Origin: Girardinichthys multiradiatus
Lineage: Eukaryota > Chordata > Actinopteri > Cyprinodontiformes > Goodeidae
Length of the DNA stretch: 64,000 bases
Reading direction: 5' to 3'
NCBI RefSeq assembly: GCF_021462225.1
Contig: NC_061816.1
Span: forward strand, 10,317,390-10,381,389
Positions 1-37,660 of the stretch are shown in pieces (the stretch's first letter is position 1; each line of letters starts with the position of its first letter). The translations under genes were made by a program, and so were the position numbers. The notes beneath the pieces are model-generated. The model was not told the origin of the DNA. It ran no database searches and was given only the letters and a program-made list of their open reading frames with translations.

Positions 1-600
1 ATTCATTTGTAACTGGAAAAAGGAATAGGTTGATACATCTTACTAATATGGCCATTTCTAAAAGAGCATTTTCTTGTTTCCAAAGGGCACAGGTCAAAGA
101 CAAAATAAAGGGATCCACAAGGGTTGACTGCTTTTACCAAGGCCCTTTAAAATATCAGTGCCAAACTTCTTAAAGCTAGCCCAAAAATTTTTTTATGTCT
201 TCACGGCCCGTTTAATTCTAAAAAAAAAGTGCTGCTGGAATTTTGGATGTGTCCTCATAAATCCTAGAAATAAGTAGTAAAAAAAAGAATCTGTTTTTTT
301 TTTTTATTGTGTAAAACGATGTGGCTACATGTTTCCTTGAGTCTGCATCTGATTGGCTGATTAGGCCTTCCTGATTACTCCTGTCACTTGTCACACCAAC
401 AAAGTAGGCAATCTCATTTCCTAACCTTTTGTGGATTTAATTTGAGAAAATTATGTTTCAAGATTGTTAGGAAAGTTTAAATTGGGACAGTTAAAATTTG
501 TGTGGTTAAAAAAGTAAATATTATCCTTCATTACTTATGTGTAATTGCACTGATCAGTGAGGCCTGCAGGCCTTTGTTTTGTCTGTGTTTTAGGTCTCAC
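1..600. other. Intron, nothing recognised
   Basis: AT-rich sequence downstream of the last visible nucleoside hydrolase exon. No further exon with family similarity and splice sites was found. Confidence 0.4.
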
Positions 601-737
601 CCATGGGAGGCTGCTCCTGCAGCTGAACTCCCACGCGGCGATGTAGGTGGGACAGGTGTAGCGGTCCAACACAATGTAAGCTGCTTCGGGGTCAGCCACA
701 AAGTTGAACTCCCCACACATTGTGGTGTTACCCCGCG
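601..737 (-). CDS. Nucleoside hydrolase, fourth coding exon (last in window)
   Basis: 137 bases, acceptor TATAG, donor GTGAGA. It encodes RGNTTMCGEFNFVADPEAA with the conserved EFN..DPEAA motif and ends SSLPW. The remaining exons must lie left of base 1; bases 1-600 look intronic. Confidence 0.8.
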
Positions 738-1662
738 CTATAAGCACATTTACAGCAGGGGGATAAACCTCACAAATCTACAGAAAATGATTAAATGAGA
801 AAAAGAAAATACTGAACAAAACATAAATCAGCCCACATTCAGTATTTCCTCCCATGATGTAGAGTGACTTCAGTTTCTTTGGGAGGGAAGGGTCCAGCTG
901 CACAGCGACCGCAAGGTTAGTTAGGGGTCCGGTAGCCACAAGGATCACCTGCAAGCAGCAAAAGCAGACTTAATGCACTTAATGCATTATAAATATGATT
1001 TTATGAGTATTTTTAATAAGATGTGCAGCTTGAGGCAGAAATGACTGGTGCGTGTCAGTTAGTCAAATTATTATAGAAAAGTTAATACATTTCGGCATTT
1101 CAGTTTAAAATGTGAGAATAAGGCCTCAGAGCTTACATATTTTCTTTAAAAAGTAAACATTTTGCTGTTTTACTTCCTTGTTTTGCATTTACTTGTGTGA
1201 TTGTGTTAAAAACTTCCTTTCCCACCTCTCCAGGATTTGCCTTTGCAATTTTAATCATCGCCTCTGCAGCCTTCTCCTTCTGCAGCAGCTCAACACCTGG
1301 AGCATCTGGATCTGGGACTTCCCCCAGTCCATCTTTTCCATGATAATCTGACGCGTGCTGTTTGTTGGCCAGCAGAGGCTTCGAGAAACCCTTATAAACT
1401 GGAATCTGTCGGACAGAGCATGTATTTGCAAAACATCCAGCAATGCAAACAAACCACACGAACAGATGTCCTGTGCCGACTTACATCCAGCCTGTTGCAG
1501 ACCTTCAGGACACGCAGGGTGTTCTTGAGGACATTATCCAAAGGAGTGTTGCCATGGCAGCAGGTGATCCCCAGAATCTTCACATCTGGAGCAGTGAGGG
1601 CAATCATGATGGCCTGAGCATCATCAACTCCAGTGTCAACGTCAAGAATCAGCTTCTTCATC
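601..1662 (-). CDS. Nucleoside hydrolase (inosine-uridine preferring family), partial gene
   Basis: Four consecutive exons (1485-1661, 1226-1405, 837-948, 601-737) join in phase and encode about 200 residues. The family hydrolyses the N-glycosidic bond of nucleosides to free base plus ribose in purine/pyrimidine salvage. The N-terminus shows the calcium- and ribose-binding signature DVDTGVDDAQA, followed by GITCCHGNT, DYHGKDGLG and MGGNTE, all typical positions in this family. The start at 1659-1661 is preceded by CTGTAG, so a 5' noncoding exon may splice in at 1662. The gene continues past base 601 and out of the window (usual length is about 300 residues or more). Fish carry such genes and mammals are not known to. 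Family assignment is firm; the substrate is unknown. Confidence 0.85.
837..948 (-). CDS. Nucleoside hydrolase, third coding exon
   Basis: 112 bases starting VILVATGPLTNLA and ending SLYIMGGNTE plus one base. ATGPLTN and MGG are core family motifs. Donor is a weak GTGGGC. Confidence 0.8.
1226..1405 (-). CDS. Nucleoside hydrolase, second coding exon
   Basis: 60 codons, acceptor CAG and donor GTGGGA, phase 0 on both sides. Includes IPVYKGFSKPLL and SDYHGKDGLGEVPDPDAPG, the conserved stretch before the substrate loop. Confidence 0.85.
1485..1661 (-). CDS. Nucleoside hydrolase, first coding exon
   Basis: 59 codons from ATG at 1661 to a GTAAGT donor; phase 0 end. It carries the DTGVDD metal-binding motif near residue 9 and GITCCHGNTPLDNVLKN. 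Confidence 0.85.
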
Positions 1663-4025
1663 CTACAGTGAACCAGAATAAAGCATTGAAAAACACATGC
1701 ATAGCACTGACTTTTAAAAGAAATCCCTTAGCAACTTGTCTTTGTGAGACAGCCATTTTGGTTTTCACCTTTTTGCTGGTTTACCACCTTTAAATTTTGG
1801 AGTCTGACATTTGACTTTATGGATCACTCCAGTGCCTTTATCCTGACTTCTTAGGTAAACCAATGAACTGTTAGTAGAGATTGTGACAACTTCAACAAGC
1901 ATGATTTTCTTTGAAAATGCATAAAAGGACAAACTTTGCACTTGACTTGGCATTTCAACTTACTTTCAAATTTAACTGCAAATTTGTCTTTGGGCTAAAG
2001 CATGTGTTACTACAATTATAGAATTTAAATCAGGTTTAAGTTCAAATCCAAGTTTCATATGTATAGAAATTTTGAGATTTCAATTTGAATTTAAATTAGA
2101 ATTTAGTTGTAATGCAAATTAGCATTTCAACTCTACATTTGACATTTAATTTGTATTTAAATATAAATTTAAGTCAAACCATTGCAATGCTGTCATTAAA
2201 AACTGCAGCATATTTGCTATCTGGGTAGGGTGGTTTGTTTTATTTAGTTCTTCCTGTTAGTATGTTTGCCTACAGCGACATCCTGTGGTTAGCAAAGTAA
2301 CTGCAGTGAGTGTGATTCACAGGTGTACACAATCAGTCCACCATGATGACGCAGGTTGCAACAAAAAAATTCACCTTTTTTGTTTACATTTTTTGTTCTA
2401 AATCCCTCTTGGCAAATAATTTTTTTTTATAAATATTGCACCTAAAATCTATAGAAACAAGAATAACCTAGCTGTGAGAAGCTAAACTGGGAAAAAAGAG
2501 GTTGCCAGAGGTAATATGACAGATATGAAGAAGAGAACCAAATTGTTTAGATATTGAGGAAACCCTGGGATGAATGGAGATAAATATGACCTGTTTTCCC
2601 CTGTGTGCCCTGAACACACCTTGGAGCAAGTCTTTAGCTGGAAAGTTTGTAGCCTGGTGACGAGGTGAGGGATGCAACCTAGGCTAAACCCTGGTATGTA
2701 AGGCAGACTTCTACCATAAATTACAACTTGGACAGCAGTGGTAGCTGCTAATGCAACAAAAGAGAAAGAAAGGCCAGCTGGATAATATGGAGACAAACAG
2801 TCATGGAGATTGTGGAAAGCTCCCTCCCTGCACCACATTACAGATACATCTGGAGCTGGAATGTTTGCTGCCAGAGGAGGCCATGATGCAGGTAGGCTGA
2901 TTTCTAACATAAACAAGAAGTAACTCTATTGCTTAGGTTACTTGGTTTCATTCTGGGATTTCAGTAAAAAACAATGTTTGTTGATTTAAAAAAATATATA
3001 TATATTTTTTTGTTATAAAAAATATATATATATTTTTTTGTTATAAAAAATGTTAGAAAGCCTCAAAATACCATAAATTCCATGCAGTAACTGTAGAGGA
3101 AAACCCAAAGCATTTAACCAGTCATACAGGTTAAAGACAAATCTGAATAATAAGATAAGCTTCTCTGCCATTATTTGGTCATTTATAATTTTGCTTATCT
3201 TTGCTGACCTAAAACAGGAAATGTTTAGTCTGGTTTTATTTCAGACAGTGAGAAAAAAGGTTAAGTCTTTTTATGCAACATTTGGATGCAGAACAGGTTT
3301 CTTAAGTAAAGGTCTAACATCTGCAACCTTAAAAGCCTGTGGTGTACACCCATGCACTATGGGTACGTTATTTTTCAAAGGGGGTTGTCGAAGGAAAAAC
3401 TTGCTGCAAATAAGTCAGTAAATTCTATATAAAATGACCAATAAAGAGTAAATAAAGTGAAGTCAGGATGCAATAAAACAATCTAATCTAGAGCTTTGCA
3501 AGCTAATGTGACTCAAACTGCTTTTTATGCTCAGACAACCCAGTCCCTCTTTGCTGCAGCAGTAATTAAAGGTGTCGGCACAAAACTCACTGAACTGGAA
3601 GGCCACACTCTCGCTCAGTGGGAAAAATAGAGTAGGAGGAACGCCCAACATTCATGAATAGATGTTTTAAATTACAACCTGGCATCAACCCTACATTTTA
3701 TTTTGACAGGGGAAATTATGTAATACCCTAAAGGTTGGACACATTTCATCTGTTCTACACTAACTAAATGATTATTTGTCTTTAAACCATACCTTTTTCA
3801 TTTTTAACTATTGCAACAATACAAAACATGTGGTACACCTATAAAATATAACAAGCACGTGCATTGGTACATTCAGTACTATTTCAAACATATACATAAA
3901 TAATCATTTTTCTGTCATAAGTGATCACTGCTATGATAGCTTGAGTGAATATTGGCCATATCCAAGCAGTCCAACCTGTGTTGGTTTAAGGTGCCCCAAA
4001 ATTATAATCAAAGTAACAGTCTCAC
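1663..4025. other. Spacer, mostly unclassified
   Basis: No gene recognised. AT-rich stretch at about 1980-2200, a minus-strand open frame of 144 codons (2482-2916) without known domains, and a 28-bp tandem duplication at 2988-3044. Confidence 0.4.
2988..3044. repeat. 28-bp AT-rich tandem duplication
   Basis: Two successive near-identical units, each an A-run, an (AT)n core, a T-run and GTTAT. Each unit is itself close to palindromic. Confidence 0.75.
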
Positions 4026-4122
4026 CTGGTGAGTGAACGGACTGAACAGATGATGAATCAGGAATGGCTTCTAAGCGGCTGCTGAGTGTCTTTTTCATGA
4101 AGAACAGCCCAAGCCTGAGGAC
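4026..4122 (-). other. Orphan exon-like block
   Basis: 97 bases bounded by a CATAG acceptor and GTGAGA donor on the minus strand. One frame is open throughout and contains MKKTLSSRLEAIPDSSS. The other two frames have stops. It cannot join the downstream nucleoside hydrolase start exon in frame. No family recognised; it may be a chance pair of splice-like sites or an exon of an unseen gene. Confidence 0.25.
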
Positions 4123-4339
4123 CTATGGGGTAAAACACAGATATTACGAGGGAATCAAGCTCCACCTTCATTTAGTCTTAGTAGGTTAGGAAACATTGGC
4201 TGGCCTTACCTCTTTCTAGAATGTACCACAAGTATTCATCAAAATCTGAAGTCTGAAGTTGTTTTTGTTTCCAGTTTGAATGACCTGTTTAAGGTCCTGC
4301 CTCAACATTTCAAACATATTTAAGTCCAGACTTTAACTA

Positions 4340-4990
4340 CCACTACAAATCCTTAATTTTGCTTACTGATTGGCGGGTTTTCTCCTTCAGGATATCCTGG
4401 TTGAGAGCAGAATTCATGGCTCCATCATTATCCAATCAAGTTGTCCAGATTCTGAAGCAAAGCAGCCCCAGACCATCACAATAGCACCACCATGTGTGGC
4501 TGTAGGTATGATTTGACTTTTCGGCAGATGTAACGGGACTCAAATCTTCCACAAAATGCCACTTTTGTCTCTTCAGTCCACAAATATTTTCCTTAAAGTC
4601 TTGGAAGATCATGAGGATGTTTTCTAGGAAATGTAAGATGGTCCTTTGTGTTCTGTTTGGTCAGTGCTGGTTTTGGGGTTGGAACTCTCCCATGGAGGCA
4701 ATTTGTCTCTTATTGTTGAATCATGAACCCTGACTTAAACTGAGGCAATTTAGGCCTGCGGACCTTTAAATATTGTTGTGGGTTTTTCTGTGACCTCCTG
4801 CATGAGTCGTCAATGTTCTCGGAGTAACTTTGGTAGGTCGGCCACTCTTGGGGAGGTTCATCACTGTTCCATGTTTTCTCCTTTTTGTGGATAATAGTAG
4901 TGGAGTCCGAAAACCCTTTTTGGAAATACTTTAGCAATGTAGGGTTAAATCTGATTTTATGTCACACTGTGTTTCTCAACAAGCCTGCAA
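4340..4990 (-). mobile_element. Tc1-like transposon relic
   Basis: Heavily decayed. The minus strand shows scraps of a Tc1 transposase middle and N-terminal region, including KTWNSDEPPQEWP near 4840-4880, with many stops. The same family recurs at 27880-28925 and, as ends only, at 43784-44135 and 47090-47530. Confidence 0.5.
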
Positions 4991-5179
4991 TTACACATGC
5001 CTCTGTCAGGGTATGTCATGTAGAGACAGCTTCTTTCTTTGCTGCAGAGAATGCCAGAGTTTCAGGTTTGGTTAAAATGGAGCAGGAGGTTTCTTGTAGG
5101 TTTTCAAGCAACACAATACACAAGCAAGTCAGAATTTTGCCTCAAACATTTTTTACATGTTTGTTAGTCAGAAAGTAAC

Positions 5180-6070
5180 AAAAACAATCTGCATTCATGT
5201 TTAGGTGACGAAATGGGCTAGGCATGCGAACAGGTGCAAATCCTTTTTTTGTGAAAGTAGAAAAGTGTTAATAAGCATCCTTGGGATAGAAATATGAGCC
5301 TGTTTTCTACTTTGCAAAACGTGTTGGAGCCTGTACCTAAAGGGGGAAATTGTAACAAAAGTATATGCACACACAAGGTAAAATGTCATTGTTTTATTAT
5401 ATGGACAAAGACTTTGATGCATTGCCCTTCTTTAGACTAAAAGCATGTATATTCGCAGTTACCATTTTTAAATACCCATACCTCTAATCACAGGCATGTC
5501 TACAGATGTTCACATAAACAATATCTACGAAGGTGAAAGAAGACAAGACATAACTTGACTGTGCAGCTTTTTTCACTGTTAGCATCTGTTTGTCAGACAC
5601 ACATGAAGCCTTAAAGGCCTGAAAACTGGCAGTAAAACACATTCCTAATATTGGCTCAACTGAACTTGGTTGTAGGATTAACTGTAAAATGGCTTTATTG
5701 TCTAGTTTAATTCCTCTGAATAGCAATAAGGAACATGAACAAAAAACCATAGACTAAATTAGGCCAATAATAATAATAAATGTGCATTTTAAGAACCTAA
5801 AAAATGTCCTACAGCAACTTCCAAAAAGCAGTTTACAGAATGGTTTTAAAAGTAAAGAAAGAATCAAAATGTAAATGTGACTTCAAAGAAAAGGAAAGCA
5901 GAAGCTATGAAACTCATGGTGGTCAGGAGAGGAAGCAGAGAAACGAGGATGTGAAAGTCAGGGTACATGAAGGATCGACAGTGGAGAAGATTGAAGAGCA
6001 ATGGCGTTGTCGGGTTATGAAGAGACTGACAAGTGAAAAGCAGAACCTTTTGAAATCAAAGTGAAATGTT
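5180..6070. other. Spacer, nothing recognised
   Basis: No gene. A plus-strand open frame of 86 codons (5804-6064) is lysine/glutamate-rich without a recognised domain and is probably chance. Confidence 0.35.
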
Positions 6071-6079
6071 ACATGAAGT

Positions 6080-6960
6080 CAGTGAAGTTGTTGGTAATAT
6101 GTTAAACAGACGAAGTTCTGGTCATAACCTGAGCAGTTGTGTTTTGTACCAATTAAAGTCTTTGCAAAGATTTATGTGGTAAATGAGACAGCAGTCTATC
6201 TCTCCTGATAGATTAACACTCTCTAATCTCTAAACAGTTTGATAAATTGAGGAAATTGGCATCATTCCGACAAGAAGATGCTCTGTTTTGACAGTTTAGT
6301 TTAAGAAAGTTACCAGAAAACCATGACTTAATTTCATAAAAGAAGACCATAGGAGAGTGGAAATAGGCTTTGTAAATAGAGTTGCATCATCAGCATATAA
6401 TGAAAATGTATATTTCCTAATAAACATAAGTGGCCACAGACATAACCCTGGGGAACACCACTGTCAAATTGTGATCTGTAGTTTTTTCACTGCACATACT
6501 AGCTATAAGAAGTATGTTTTAAGCTATTTATGAGAATATCATGAAATGTTGCATCAAAAGCAGAACTTTTGATGCAACCTCAAGAAGCACAAGTATAGTT
6601 CTGGGTTAGGTTCTGTCAGAGGATCATGTAGAATTTTGACCAGGGGCCATCTCTGTACAATAGTGGCTGAAAACCAGACTGAACCCTTCAGATCATGGTT
6701 ACTAAGGCGAGTGCATCTCTCTTTCTTTGCAGCAACAGTCTTGTTTTCAATATTTTTTTTAAAGTTAAGGTAGAATAATAATAGGATTGTAAATACTTAG
6801 GTTTTTTTGGGTCTTCACCAGTTTTCTTTAGAGCTGAAATAACAGCAGTGTTAGGAGGTAGAGGAACAAAACCAGACATTGGAAAATAATTTATATCACC
6901 AGTAATTAAAGGTAAGAGATTCATAATGAATTTAGATATTGGATGGGAGTTTGATACTGT
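6080..6960 (-). mobile_element. Non-LTR retrotransposon relic with reverse-transcriptase core
   Basis: Minus-strand decayed RT. Upstream part (6688-6924) contains AVISALKKTGEDPKK, matching the RT fingers region. The core shows SGVPQG at 6445-6462 and YADD at 6386-6397, the two hallmark RT motifs, with frame breaks between them. 5' and 3' ends not found. Confidence 0.65.
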
Positions 6961-7239
6961 AACAAACTACTATTAAAATCTTTTATAAGGATAAGTAAAA
7001 TAAATGGCCAGTACAGAAATAAGGTTGACAAATTAATAGCAAATAGTTAACTCTCTTGTTTTTTGGGTTACATTTGTTAGGGTTGTTTATTATGCTTTAT
7101 TTTGAAGGTCTTCGGCGGAAGTTAGCTCATTTCTTTTCTCTGGTTTACCGGTCCGCACATCCTGTAGTTCAGTATGTAACCTGGATTAGTTACTGACTGG
7201 GTCAAAACCATCTTGGCTTAAAAGCCAGTTGGACTGGGG

Positions 7240-7540
7240 TTATGAATGTAGCACCACCAGAATTATGTCAAGCTCCTCCTTCATTTTGCTCAACAGAGAA
7301 ATCTAGTGTTTGCAATCTTGATGCAACATTTGACTCCTCCTTGGGCTTTTACTTGCACATAAAATCTACTTCCCTTTCATGTTTCTTTCTTTTGGGGACA
7401 TTTCTAAATTTCAGCACCATTTTCTACATAGATTACTGCAATACCCTGTTCAGTGGACTAGAGAAATTATTTGTTTCACACCTCCAAGATGTTCAAACCT
7501 GCTTGTATTACTGCCTAGGCAGGGTCAGGGGATTTTAGTC
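7240..7540 (+). mobile_element. LINE fragment, C-terminal RT region
   Basis: Open frame with ATFDSSLGF ... FYIDYCNTLFSGL, resembling the FDSxLSF ... SRLDYCNSLLSGL block downstream of the RT in L2/CR1-type elements. Short and diverged. Confidence 0.45.
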
Positions 7541-7739
7541 CGTAACAGTTTGCCATAAACGTTTTGGTTTCACCGAAAATGTTGATGTCAATTGATTGGA
7601 CTTTTTTTAAGATGATAGTTTTTAACATTTTTGTACACTACTCTGTGGACTGTGTGTCTTTTAAAAGTGCTTTATTAAAGAGTTTGACCTACTTATTTTG
7701 TTGACTTTCTTGAAAGTAACAAAAGTATGAGTGTAGTCC

Positions 7740-8090
7740 ATCATTTTTTAAGGATACCAGATTGTCTTTATTCTGCAAGTTGTCAGCAAATTTTCTATGG
7801 ATCTGAGATCACGGCTTTGTGAAGACTACCTCAGAACATGGACTTGGTTGTCCTTAAGCCACTTTGTAACCAATTAGGGTGTATGCTTAAAGTAATTTTC
7901 CCTTCGGAGGAAGCATTTATACCAAATTTCTTATCTGATGTCTTGAGATGCTGCTTGAGTATTCCCACATCAGGTTCTTTCCTCATGATGCCATCTATTT
8001 TGTGAAGTGTGCCGGTTCCTCCTGCAGGCAAACACCCGTACAACATGACGCTACCAATCCCGTACTTCACAGCTGTTGATGATTATGATA
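7740..8090 (-). mobile_element. Tc1-like transposase relic
   Basis: Minus-strand frame reads KYGIGSVMLYGCLPAGGTG then LHKIDGIM and ILKQHLKTS, the middle of a fish Tc1 transposase (HGGGS.M.WGCFAAGGTG, KIDGIM). The N- and C-terminal parts are gone. Confidence 0.65.
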
Positions 8091-8214
8091 AAGATAACCC
8101 AGAATTTTGTTACTTTTACATTTACTTTGGTTGCAGGTATGGTTAAAAGATGCTTCATGAAGCCAAATTTTCAATTATAACTGGGAAAAAAAAAGAGGAC
8201 AATAAAGATTTTCT

Positions 8215-8220
8215 TTTATT
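8215..8220 (-). terminator. ptk2b: Candidate ptk2b polyadenylation signal
   Basis: AATAAA on the minus strand about 290 bases after the stop codon. It is the nearest canonical signal; use in vivo is inferred. Confidence 0.5.
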
Positions 8221-8506
8221 CAAAGTATTTACAAAATGCTCGAACTCAGAACTCTGCCTGCAGAAAAAATAATTGTTGTGATGCATTAATATTACATATT
8301 TTGCTATAGAAAAGTTAAACAGGAGCTGCTCCTTATCACAGTGTTTAATGTTGAAAATAAAGAAGCAGAATTAAACTGCTGTTTTTAGATAATGTTTCAC
8401 ATTTCCCTATCATTCTTTCAGTTTACCTTCACAAGCATGAAACAGAATAACCTCCACATGTTCTAAAAATAAGGATCCTGCCCCAACCAGGAATGTGTAT
8501 TTTCCC

Positions 8507-34334
<25,828 letters not shown>

Positions 34335-35414
34335 CGTGCGCACAGAAACTGACACACAGAGAACGTAGACTACTGCAGAGAGACCCACATGACTGTCACA
34401 GTTTCACTCTGAGGCTTCCTTCTCCCTCATACGGAAAACCTGTAGGGCGGCATTAGATCTAAAGGCACACAAGAGTTGGTTACAGTTAAAATAAATGCAT
34501 GAAGAGGGATTTTAAATACATGTCAAGAAGTTATGCGGTTTCTGCTGCGTTCCTCTTGCTCTAACTCTTCTTCTTCACCTTCTACGGCTCAGAAATCCTC
34601 TTCCAGATCTCTAAAACAGAACAAAACTCAATCCTGGCAACACTGACACCAACATCAGTCGAATAAGTGCAGACTCGTAATGCAATTTTCAGCTCAAAAG
34701 CAGAGAAACACCCAAAGCAGAGTGTTGAAGAGGAATGATATCAGTTACTGAAAGAGGAAACGTACTGCAGGCTGAATAAGGAAGTGGAGGAGCAGCTACA
34801 GAAAAACTGACATGACTGATGAAACCACTGTGTCACCGCCTTGGCTCAGTCAAGCATCATACCTACAACTGCACAGAGTGGCACGGCCCACATAACTTTC
34901 ACTTCCTGTTCCAGAATGGGTAGTTTGTACTCCTTTCTCCATCACTAAATTATAACCAGGATTGGTTAAGTCAGTATCATATAAACCTAAAGCTTTATCC
35001 TGTATGGTGGATTTCTTGTTGCTTAATTATATGAACCTAGCCTTGTTCAGCTTGTTTGACTTTGATGAAGATAATTAACTTTTTGCAGAGTTGGAAACTT
35101 CTTGCCTGCGCTGTCATTTAGCTTGGTCACAAAAATGTTTATTTTGCATGTTTGGAATCACAAACAGTGGGTAATGGTAAAAACCCTTTACTTTCCAAGC
35201 CAGTCTGTGTGGTTTTGATTCACCATTAGTAACTTGTAAAGTGAGGACGGTGACTGTCTGGGGAGGTAAGAGTGTGTTGGCTGCTCCACCTATACTTATT
35301 AAACCCCTTCTGCAAATGAGGTGTAGTGGAAATGCATACAAACCTGAAGCTGGTTGCAATAAACCAATCGAGAAAGAATAGTTCAAACGCAATGCATGTA
35401 ATTTCTCCAGATTA

Positions 35415-36200
35415 AATGCAGATTAATGACTACTGCACGTTCAAAATTGTTCAAGCCCTTCAAGACAAGCGTATTTAATAATTAGTAGCGTGTCCTTTTT
35501 TGTTATGACCTGCAAACATTATTCAGATTTAGACACCAGCTTCTGGCAGCGTTCCTGAAGAGGTTTTGCCCCACTCCTCATGAGCAACGGCCTCCAGTTG
35601 TTCTTGGGTTTGCCTGCTGTAACCGCCCCCCAGAGATTTTTCTCAGAATTCAGGAGAGGCTACTATGATGGCCTGTTTGGCCGACCAGCTTCTCCACAGA
35701 CAGCACAACATTTTCTCCTAGGATTTTTTCCAGTATAAACTGGACTGACTCCATCTTGCCCTCCACAAGCTCCAGAGCAAGCAAAGCAGCCCCAGAGCAT
35801 CACTGACCCGACACCGTGCTTCACTAAAGGCATAGTGTTCCCTTTAGCATTATGCTTCATTCTTCCTCCTCCATTCATACATCTGATCCATAGGACACAA
35901 CAGTCCAGTTTTGAATAATTGCTCTACTGAATAACATCCCACAACTCCTTTGTCTTATTCCTATAGTTTTTAACAAATTGAAATAAACGTTTCTTGTTTT
36001 TTTTGGCTCAATAGTGTCGTTCATTTTGCTAAAGGCCCTTTGCAGTCAGTCGAGGGTTTTTGACCACCTGGCTCCTCAGGAACTTGATGACAGCCGTTGA
36101 TGGGTTCCTCTTTCTGTCCTTCCTGTAGCTTTGAACTTGCAAACAATGCTTTAAGCTACTTTCCTGGGTATGTTTTCTGACCTCATTTTGTATCCGTTCT
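35415..36200 (-). mobile_element. Tc1-like transposon relic
   Basis: The minus strand shows VKHGVGSVMLWGCFACSGA at 35760-35830 and, upstream, TKELWDVIQ-like text near 35940. Frames are broken throughout. Confidence 0.65.
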
Positions 36201-36298
36201 CTTGTTTGTGATCTCTTCTGAGGTTTTTGAACAATCCCCTTGAGTTTGCCATATTTCTAACATGCAGTGAAACATTACTGTTAACAGCCTGCTGGGTA

Positions 36299-36301
<3 letters not shown>

Positions 36302-36380
<79 letters not shown>
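36302..36380. repeat. (CA)n microsatellite, 79 bp
   Basis: About 39 uninterrupted CA units. Confidence 0.98.
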
Positions 36381-36385
<5 letters not shown>

Positions 36386-36739
36386 ATCAAAATGTAGAAA
36401 ACGTCGCACTAACAGCTGTTCTGCAGTATCTTATCTTTTATATGATGTTGCTCAAGTAATCATGTGCACGTCATGCGCAAGAGGAGATGAACCAAAAACA
36501 TCATTATATCAGTTAAACTAGGCAAATAGTTAAACTGAACCTTAAAATGTTATTTTCACACTCTCTATGTTGATATTTGACTGTATTGATCTCTGCAGCT
36601 CTGTTTGTTACTCTTTAAAGCAGATTTTTTAGAGAACCATCAAGAATGTTCTTTATTTGGCCTATCTGCAAAACACTCTGCGGCAGAAACGCAACACAGC
36701 ACATCACCAGTAGCACAGCATTTCCACAGTGATGCATGG

Positions 36740-37660
36740 TGTTGATTGATTGATTGTTTTTTTATTTGTACAGGGACAGTGCACAACAATACATTGACCT
36801 AAAAATAGGAAATATGTATGGTGCCAGGTTATAGCAAAAGATGCTAATTTCCACCTGTAGTCCCTTGACAGATTGTTAATCATACAACACAATTGTAACA
36901 AACCTCGCCCCTCAGTTACACCAGTTATTAAAGACTTCCAGGGATTTATCATTTCTCTATCAAATGCTTGCACCTATACAATAAACATACCTACCACACA
37001 TACACTTTCGCACACTCGCATACTTTCCAAATGAACCAACTATACTTCCATTTACACACATTTATCACTAATGAGTGCAGACCTGCTTTGATAAAAGCCA
37101 TTTCTTTGTCAAACGTGCAAACATTGAGAAACTTGTACATGTTATAATCTCAGTTGGTAATGTATTCCACTGACTCACAGCAACAACAGAGAAGGCAGAT
37201 TTAGCAAAAGATGTCTTACATTTTGGAATGCTGCACTCTCCGCTAGAGGTCGCCCTTGTTACTCTAGTTGTTTTTTCTGAGCTCAGTATGACATATCTTC
37301 TTAGAGGAGGAGCACTAATACCATGAATGATTTTAAAAAGTAAGCAAATGTTTGCATGCATAATAAGGTTATTAAAATTCAAAAAATGGTATTTTGAAAG
37401 AATATGACAGTGGTGATACTGTCTACATTTATTGTCAAGTATTTTTATTGCACTTTTGAAGGTTGATTGAAGAGGCTTTAAGACTGTTTTGCATGCCTGC
37501 GACCAGCTAGTCACACAATACAGAACGATGATGGTGCTAAATGCATTAAAACCTTGGAAAAAATAGTCAGATGCCGCAAAAGACTTTAGGCTGGGTTTGA
37601 GTTTTACCTTCAGGGGCCCTAAAATATCTTCAAACTGTGATTTTCTTGGAAACATAAAGG
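36740..37660 (-). mobile_element. 5'-truncated LINE, RT C-terminal region
   Basis: 195-codon open frame on the minus strand (37068-37655) with YCVTSWSQACKTVLKPLQS, ILDNKCRQYHHCHILSKY, ATSSGECSIPKCKTSFAKSA and SQWNTLP, the conserved tail of a fish LINE ORF2. The 3' end carries TGCACTGTCCCTGTACAAAT then AAAAAA and (CAAT)n at 36745-36765. The 5' part is missing. Confidence 0.8.

Noticed and set aside
2482..2916. 144-codon minus-strand open frame
   Set aside because: No recognised domain, no splice context and ordinary composition; probably chance or an unknown repeat.
5804..6064. 86-codon lysine-rich plus-strand frame
   Set aside because: Low complexity, no domain, next to a LINE relic; no support for a gene.
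36183..36380. Open frame of alternating Cys-Val
   Set aside because: It is only the CA microsatellite read as protein.
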